From assembly GCA_003254885.1 (NCBI GenBank), contig QANT01006746.1:85619-149618 (forward strand): a stretch of DNA of 64,000 nt, in the 5' to 3' direction. This document shows positions 56,351-64,000 of this stretch, one piece after another. The translations under genes were made by a program, and so were the position numbers. Source of the DNA: Purshia tridentata. Taxonomy: Eukaryota > Streptophyta > Magnoliopsida > Rosales > Rosaceae. How positions within the stretch are numbered: position 1 is the stretch's first letter; each line of letters begins with the position of its first letter. The notes beneath the pieces are model-generated. The model ran no database searches. It worked only from the letters and a program-made list of their open reading frames with translations, and was not told the origin of the DNA.

Positions 56351-58090
56351 ACATACAAAGAAGAATGTTGGGCAGAAATGCCTCGTCTTCCTACGCAGAA
56401 GGTCTGAGGGATTTTAATCTATCCTGCGTCCAATATTCTAGGTGCAACATGCTTTCGCCGTACGCCATGATATGCGTCTACTGTGGTGAATATAGAGTGG
56501 ACACCAGTCATTGTTCTTCTTGGTGACATAGATCTTCTTGGTGGATAATGTGGACAAGGTAAGGGCTTGGGCTGAAAAGCATGGAATAGTTGAGGAACCA
56601 CATGTTTGAGGAACAGCCAACTTACGGAGTGGCTGTCTATCCTTGACCTTTTAAAGGATCATGGCATCTCTTTTGTTGTGGCTCCTAATAGAAAGTTAGG
56701 GCCAAATGGGCACCAAATGGAAAAGGTTCGTTGCTGCTATGGGACGTGAGTTTTGGACCCCTTGATCATCTCATCAACTATCTTTTCTAGCATGCAAGCT
56801 CTGCACTTATGTTAGGATTCACAGAAAGCTCCTAATTGGCCATTTTTGTCATTTAAAGCAAAGAAATTCCTGGCTGCGGCACATCCCTGAAGGCTGAAGC
56901 TCCCTTCACTCCAGAGTTTAGATGTAATGAGGAAACAAGTTGCCATGACCTTAGAAATTATACTTGTAGGTGTAGGGTGAGAAAATAAGGACATATTATA
57001 TGTTAATGCAAATCAAATTGTAAACAATGTAGTATTTCAACCTGAAGTCCTTATAAATTTATTTTGACGAAGGTTAAGACGGTTGGAAGTAGTTTTGAGT
57101 TCCAGCATATATGGTTCTGCTTGAAACCTTGCTTCGTCCTCTGTATTTTGTGGGAAGCCACCGTAGATGAATTTTTTATAAGAACGCCACGGATAAATTG
57201 AATTGTTAAAAGTAACAATCAGAAAAAAAGATCATGATTGCTTTCTCGTGAGACGTGATTTCTCAAGTTAACGCGGTTCAGTTCGTGGGAGTAATGCTTT
57301 CATGTTTTTTATATTAAATTTTCTATATTGTTGTCAATTAAAACTATTAATCAAGTGAAATTATGTTTAAATGTACGGTCAGATTGTCCGACAAAAAACA
57401 ATGATTAGTGGAACATCGAGACCATTGTTAGTAAAACTTGAGAACAGGGTAGCAAAGTTAAAGAAGGTTAGTTGGGCGGCCAAGTCAAGTCTGGCAATGG
57501 TTTTAGTCAGGGGGGCTATTTGTATGGAGCCCCAATTTTGAAGTTGGAGCTGGATCTGCTGTCTCTGGACGGGCCTACCTAGCAAAAAACAAAATAATAA
57601 CATTCCTGATGTGCACAATTCTTTTTTTTTTTTTTTGTAATACACAAAACAAAATTATCAGGAAAATTTTTCACACATTTGAATCTTTCCAATACCAATG
57701 TGATAGGCACCTGCAGATATACAGAAAGGTAATAGTATCGAATGAAATTATTGGATCAACCAACATTAATGTCTAACAAGTAAACAAAATGAACGGGAAC
57801 CAGACCCGAAATATTTTCTATGTAACCATTTAAATAATTTCAACAGAATGTTCAACTTTAATGGTTTGGTCCTAGGCATATCTAAGCAAAAGACAACATG
57901 ATACAGAACTCAACTATCCTCGTGTGGCAGTCAAAAATAAGGAAATTCCCTTTTTACATATCCCATGCATACCATAAGAAACCACTGGAAAATAGAATTT
58001 AAGCAATTACTAAAGCAGGTTTCCTGGAAAATTAGAGTTCCTCAGATTTAACATTTACCTGACTGTACAAATCTGAAAATTAGCCCATGT
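56351..58090. other. Intergenic region between the PPR and CCCH/RRM genes
   Basis: About 1.7 kb. The left part (56351-56800) is less AT-rich and shows short interrupted frames with no recognisable family. The rest is AT-rich and includes the 3' UTR of the minus-strand gene. No RNA gene was seen. Confidence 0.5.
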
Positions 58091-61000
58091 CTAAATTACA
58101 TCGCCTTTAGATGACTCTTTCTCACCAGATGTTGAGCTTGGACTAGATTGGGAATGTTCACCCAGTTCCTTGTTCTCAACACCATTTTTTCTTTCATGTT
58201 CAGGTTCTCCATTTCCTGTTGCAGCAGCTTCCTGGGATGCTACTTTATCTGCAGGCTGAACATCAGCTATTAATGGCCCCTTAGGAGTGGTAGATGGGGA
58301 AGTTTCTCTGCCACTACGGTCATTGCTGGAACTATTAGATGTCAGCCACACAAATTTTAAATCGTGCCCTTCCCAGCATTTACCATTGAGAAATGCTCTC
58401 TCTGCTGAACGGCGTGTTGTGAAAGTAATACGAGCTGAGCAATCTTTTGATGCCTCCAACTCACTACTACAATCACGGGATTCCAGATCTTCTAACTCCA
58501 CATTAGAAAGATCATAGGGTGAAAAGTGTTCCTTCATAACAGCAACCTAGAAGACATAAAACATCAGTTTACCTTTCATACATAGATAAAACTACACCAA
58601 GACCAACTGATAAGGCATTTGAATTCATAATTGGAATAAAAATTACAGGCTCCCACTATAACAAGTTTCTCAACGTATCCCATGGGTTCTTTTTAACTTT
58701 TTCCATATAAAAATATATCATCAGATAATATTTTCTTCTTGACATTTTTTCCTAATTATATTAAGTTAAAATAACCAAATGATCAAATAACCTGAATTTA
58801 TCGTGCATTAAGGGGAGGAGAAGAGGCGGGGGAGGGAGGGAGAGAGAGAGACTCACATTTGCAAATCCAGCTGGTAAAGGTGGAAGAATTCTAAATCCAG
58901 TAGGACGGTTGTCTAATTTGTATCTATTCATTGGAGGAGGAGCCCCTACTGGTCCTAATGGACGAATTGTCTGCTGCTTCAAGTTAGTGGATTGCTGCAG
59001 CGCCATAGTTGTATTGGATTTAGGACTATGGGAGACAATGTTCTCCCCTGATTTGTTCTTATCAGTCAACAAATCAGCATGCAATGCTACCATAGGAGGA
59101 AGATTTGAGGACCTTGGAGTAGCAACTTTACCAACATCAGCTGCTATTCCCACTTTGGGTCTCTTAGCAGCTTGCTCTGTGTCTGCCTCACCCTTGGGTC
59201 CAGTAGCCTGCAAAAGATCAAAACTTGAGAATAGCTGAATAAGAAATGATAAAGATATTATCAGTACCTCACTAACAATTTTGCATCCTTATCTTTATAT
59301 AAATAAATCTCAAACCCTTCTAATGTTGCTTTGAAACCAATCAAAAAGACAGTGCAATGAAGTACTGTAAAGCTCACTGAGCAGTATAGCATAACACTTA
59401 AAGTAAGCTCAAATTATATGCCTGATACCAAGTAACATTAGCTAGAAATCAAAGATTCAAGATAAGGACACTTGGTTTTACTTGTTTCTCAAGTTTGTCC
59501 AACTGACGACGAAAGTCGTTCCGTTTCTGGGCCAGCATTTCCTGCTTCTTGCGAAGTTCCTCCTTTAACTGCTCTAAACTCTCTAGCTTTTTCTGCAGAG
59601 GTGGGGCCTTGGGACCATTTGAGATGGCGGGCCTAAAGTTATCAGAGGAAGGTAGAGAAGCATCAGGTGCATGGGCAATACTACCCTTTGGTGCAGCAGA
59701 TTGAAGATTATCCTTGCTGATACTAGCAACGGATGAATTGGGTGGAACTGAAACAGGTGTAACACCATGAGGAGTTCCAGAAACAATACTAGAAGTGCCT
59801 GTGCCATCATCAGGAATGCTATCACGATTTGCCCACCACAACTTGATAAAGCGGTTACCCATTACAGCATCAGGTGCCTTTAGAGCAGCTTCAGCCTCTT
59901 CCCTCATTGAAAACTGGACAAAAGCTCGTTCACTGTTTGAAGGAATATAAATGTCAATGACCTCTCCAAACTTTTGGAAATGAGAAAGAAGAGCCTCCCT
60001 TTTGTTGCTTTTCTGAGGAATGCCATTGACAAATAGAGTGCGTAATGCTTTTTGAGATGGTTTCCGAATGTTGCGCATAGTATCAAACTGTGTTTTGGCT
60101 AATGAATCCATGGGTTTTGGGCCAGCATCCTCGGCAACGATGTGCTTTCCTTGACGCGGCGGATTTTGAATGCTGACTGATGCCTCCTTGCCTTCCTTAG
60201 TATCACTCTCAATATAATCTGAAGAATTTATCATAGGATCAATTTTCTCCTTCCCATCTAATCTACTTTTTGAACTACCAATTCTACCCCAGACAGACAT
60301 ACTTGTACTCTGTGAACTGGTAGCAGTCCCAACGCTTCTAACTGGGCATTCATTATCAGCACTAGCACATAACCTGGCTTGATGACGGTCAGAAGGATCA
60401 TCATCCAACAAGGATTCAGTTTCATCATTCCTGGGCGACTGCAGACCTAGAAGTGCATTTGAGGTTTCAGGACAATTATTATTCCACAAAGGTTGATCAG
60501 GGTCATACAAATCAGCTCCACCCAGACAACCAGAACCAGAATATGGACCATTCAAGCCCAAACCATCATCAGTGACACCAGACTTGCTCGTTTTGCCATG
60601 CAATCCTTTGCTATTCATCAATGTAGTTGAAGATGCACTCACTGATGGTAGAGATCCAGGGCCAATGGGTTTCCCCAGCAAGTGTGAACTTGAAAGTGAC
60701 ACAGGAAGGTTGAACTGAGAAAGACTCTGTAATTTGAGGAAAAATAGGACTTCAATAAAAATACAGGCCAACAAAGAATGAAGCTTAAAGATAAAAGAAA
60801 TATTCAGCCAAGAGAAGGCCCAGCATGATACTCGAATGTATAAATGAGTTTAAGCAAAACACTATCATTTGTGTTATGATAAGATCAATTAAATATAACA
60901 TGTAATCATAATTCCAAAGTAATAACCACCTGCTGACCATTTGACCAATGACAAGGTAAGTTAGGTAGCATAAAACAAATGGTCAGCATCCAGGAAGTTA

Positions 61001-62445
61001 GATCTTGTTGCGGGAAGTACTAAAGTGACAAGATTGATATCTTAACACAAAGAAACATCCAAAGATTGATAATCATTCAATAATGAGAATACCATGAACA
61101 GACTAGCAGAAGCAGGTGTGTGTGGATAAATGAACAACCTGAAATTGGCATCCATCAAGTCACAACCTAAAGATTTCAATGCCAAATATGAACTACACAT
61201 CCCAACGCATCTATAGTATAAAATTAAGCATTCAGGTGTAATGACTGTAAATGAAGACAGTCATTGAGCAGAGAATACAATAAAATAAAACCTTAAATTA
61301 AGCTAGAATGTCAATAAAAGAGATTACGTATCCAAAATATTGAATCATAATGCAGAAACATGAGACACATCATCTCTCTAAGTACTGCAGCAAACACTCA
61401 GTTCCAGCCAAGCAGATATTTGTCGGATATACTTAAAAGAGTCAAAATATCAATATAACGTTATTAATTTACAAGAAAAAAGTGCTACACTGAAGGTAAC
61501 TTTTTCTCGTATAACACTTGTACACCCAGTAGATACGGTGATCCTCAGCCAACAAAGGTGCATCGCCACAGTTCTTTTTTTATTTTCTACTTTTCAAGTC
61601 CTTGTTTACAATTCAAATAAACCATTGATGTTCTAGCAACAGGAAATACACAATAAATGTACCTGAACATCTTCAACAACAATTCGATTCACACCATGCT
61701 CCATTGGGCACATGTCCCCTCTTAGACAAAACCCACGCTCCTCAAAGTCTCTACACCTTTGGCGAGGAATTCCCATGTTCAATGAAGAATGGATTGGTGG
61801 TCTGAGTGTTCCTTGCAAGCCAATGGAATGTAGTGTATCCAGGCCACCATTTGGTATTCCTGGAATCAAACCAAATGCACCCCAAGATGCACTTTGTGCA
61901 TTGGAAACATTCGGCATTCCCCGCCCAGCAAAAAGACTTGGAGGAATGGAGCCCTGCTGAACCATTTGAGAAGCAATGTCAGAGTTGAACCTAGAATCGC
62001 GTTGGCTCCATGATACAGAGTCCCTTCCTCTTCCCCTACCAGGACCAGGGTCTCCAAGAAATCCTTGGCCTGCACGGAGTCTTTGATTTAAATCAAAAGG
62101 TGCTCGAGGCAGTGATGCTGACCCCGGGCGTCTTCTATCAAATTTAGCAGAAAAGTCTTTCTCAAGTGAAGTGGAATTGTAATTTTTCCATGTTGTACTT
62201 GCTTGAGAACCATTATCTCTGAAAGAGTGCCCATTCACAATAGGTTTGTTTCTCTTTCTGCATGGCCTTGTTATAACTTGATCTAGAGCATCTCTCTCCA
62301 AAGACTGAGAACGAGTCTCTCGTCTACGATGTTTGTGGTTTCGATCATCATCATCATCATCACTAACTTCCTTCTCCTCAGGATCACTAACACAATCAGA
62401 AGGAGAAAGGCCCCCTGGTTTTGGAGATGAAACTTTTAACTCCAT
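58091..62445 (-). CDS. CCCH zinc-finger and RRM protein, RBM26/27-like (C3H41-like)
   Basis: Plant relative of human RBM26/RBM27, nuclear RNA-binding factors tied to poly(A)-tail exosome targeting; the plant role is little known. Exons from the 5' end: 62445-61663, 60726-59482, 59207-58857, 58546-58091, all phase 0, giving 944 aa. The N-terminus is acidic (a run of Asp) then Arg/Ser-rich. One CCCH finger, C231-x8-C240-x5-C246-x3-H250, sits in CRDFEERGFCLRGDMC and is followed by GVNRIVVEDVQ, the family signature. RRM1 (about 490-563) has TLFVNGIPQ and RAFVQFSM. A coiled coil (about 638-675) is LESLEQLKEELRKKQEML-like. RRM2 (about 785-870) is split by the last intron and has ARITFTTRRSAERAF. 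The C-tail is Ser/Glu/Pro-rich. Resemblance to Arabidopsis At3g27700 is from memory. Confidence 0.94.
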
Positions 62446-63970
62446 TTAATCACTTTAAATCAATAGAATGTTGTTTTACGTCACTAAATGTTCCAAAGTC
62501 TCAGTTGCAGCAACCAAATCACTTGTTTGTCTATAAAAACTCTAGTGAAGAAACCTAGAAAGAGAGAATAAGTGAAGTAGTCAATAAATAAATAAAGAAT
62601 AGAGTAACATTCAATATCTCAAACTGACTGAAAAACAATAAAAACAAACTGGCAGTAGACATGAGGTTATTTAATTCAGTTCTTTATTCTTTGAATACCA
62701 ATAATCCCACCGCAAGTCTATTGAATACCAATCATCTTTATTCTTTGCCTCATGAAAAATAAAGAAAATAAACAAAAATAAGGTTTTTAATTCCATAAAC
62801 TTCTAAAAACTCATATTTCAATGTACGGGTTCTCTGGTCAACTTATGCCTCAGCTACCATATCCAGCTAAATACAAAAATGTATTGTCTTAATCCTGGAC
62901 AACTACCACAAGTGATTTCTATACTGTTCTCTCTCTATCTGTAAAGTTTTACCAATTCCGTGTGATACAATGGAACTTGCATGTTAGGTGGATAAGGAAA
63001 AAATCTAACCAAGTGCTTGCTGCTTCCTACATAAAAGTCATAAGCGAGAATGAATCCCAAATCCTGAGCACGTTGAATGAATTTCTGCTTAATTTTTGTT
63101 TTTGAATGATTTTATGCTTAATTTTTGTTCTTATTTTCATATATTGATACATAAGCTGTATATTAAATGGAAAACCTGCATACAGTGGTAAATAATGTAC
63201 ATAAAAAAGCCACAGGCCAAAAGAAAAACACTATTTTCATCACATTTATTATAAAGTTTATAGTTTATACTAAGCAATAACACAGTTAAGAGACTCTTAG
63301 TCTTTTACATGAATGGGCTACACAATTTAACCAAATCCCCAACACAAATTCAAACTAATATAGCTGTAACGATGAATTGATGATGATTAAAACAACAAGA
63401 AAAAAGTATCTTTAACATGCCAACCATAATTGATTGAATTGACCTCATGAATTGCATTTGAATTTAGTACTTCATTTCATCTTCCCCAATAAAACTTATT
63501 GATGATCGTTAGCCACTAAAATCCACACTCTATCAAAAATCCTTAATACACATAGCAGTTGACCACATTAGAAGCAAGCAACAAACATAATGAAGAAATT
63601 AAGCGATAACCCAAACAATAAACACTCATCAAGAACTGAAACTATTTATGCAACGTATGCACCATCATATTAAGTTCCTAAAACCCATAGGTTGTTACAA
63701 TTACATACGGAAACGTTAAGAAATCCTATAAACTTCCCAGAATTTTAAAAATTAAATCCCTAGGAATTGCATTAGCCGATAATAATTTAGGTTTGGATGA
63801 AACATAAGAATAATATGAGAGAATCAATAACAAACTCTTACAGAGTCCTCTAGAAGAATTGAGCGAGAAATGCCTCCTCAAGCTTCATACGTAGAGATTG
63901 ATTCAACTTCGCTGCATAGAGCGAAACAATGCGCGGAGGGCATGGAAGGAAATTTCGGGAAGAAAAAGTG
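62446..63970 (-). other. 5' UTR of the CCCH/RRM gene with a 1.3-kb leader intron
   Basis: On the minus strand a leader exon (about 63842-63970) ends GGACTCT|GTAAGAG, and an acceptor TCTTTCTAG precedes 62554, leaving about 109 bp of leader before the ATG at 62445. The intron 62555-63841 is AT-rich with no ORF. The last 27 bases of the window are G-rich low-complexity sequence. Confidence 0.5.
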
Positions 63971-64000
63971 TTGCAGTGGGAAGGGGGCAGGGGGCAGGGG

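Noticed and set aside
56440-56770. Possible decayed coding fragment downstream of the PPR gene
   Set aside because: Short interrupted frames read plausibly in places, but no family is recognisable and stops occur in every frame.
1-64000. Operons, CRISPR arrays, bacterial regulatory sites, tRNA or rRNA genes
   Set aside because: The sequence is eukaryotic nuclear DNA; no regularly spaced repeat-spacer array or cloverleaf-like gene was seen by eye.

Overview
The window is nuclear DNA from a flowering plant. The genes have many short, AT-rich introns with GT-AG borders, and the products are plant-specific: a LOB-domain factor, an oleosin, MKK3 with its NTF2 tail, RST1 and a P-type PPR protein. 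Gene content matches dicots, and I infer a core eudicot, probably a rosid; nothing here fixes the genus. Exon models were built by hand from splice signals and reading-frame continuity. Most close exactly in frame and give lengths close to those I recall for the families.

Layout. 76-13419 (+) is a very large acidic, repeat-built gene of about 19 exons (about 3200 aa). 13420-15514 is intergenic, with a likely DNA-transposon insertion carrying a 33-bp minisatellite. 15515-19494 (-) is Pescadillo (ribosome biogenesis). 20369-23846 (+) is CDT2/DTL (CUL4-DDB1 substrate receptor). 24631-27670 (-) is MKK3. 27671 to about 31100 is gene-free. 32441-32962 (+) is a LOB-domain gene with an intron in its 5' UTR. 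35896-36405 (+) is an oleosin. 36958-41003 (-) is a WDR82/Swd2-like WD40 protein. 41665-53365 (+) is RST1 in 25 exons. 54437-56350 (+) is an intronless PPR gene. 58091-62445 (-) is a CCCH/RRM protein of the RBM26/27 type, with a 5' UTR running to about 63970.

The genes are independent transcription units and not an operon. Several act in growth or seed programmes: Pescadillo and CDT2 in proliferation, MKK3 in ABA and dormancy signalling, oleosin in seed oil bodies, RST1 in wax and exosome function. From memory, the order matches Arabidopsis genes split over At3g27640-At3g27700, At5g40400-At5g40440 and At5g14520-At5g14530, so this looks like an unfractionated ancestral segment.

The most unusual locus is the first gene. 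A cassette of several phase-0 exons, introns included, is tandemly duplicated two to three times. One exon has expanded a 67-residue unit to about ten copies, another carries a 125-residue repeat, and one intron preserves what looks like the scar of a deleted exon copy. No tRNA, rRNA or CRISPR array was seen. There are two runs of undetermined bases (17399-17421 and 28581).
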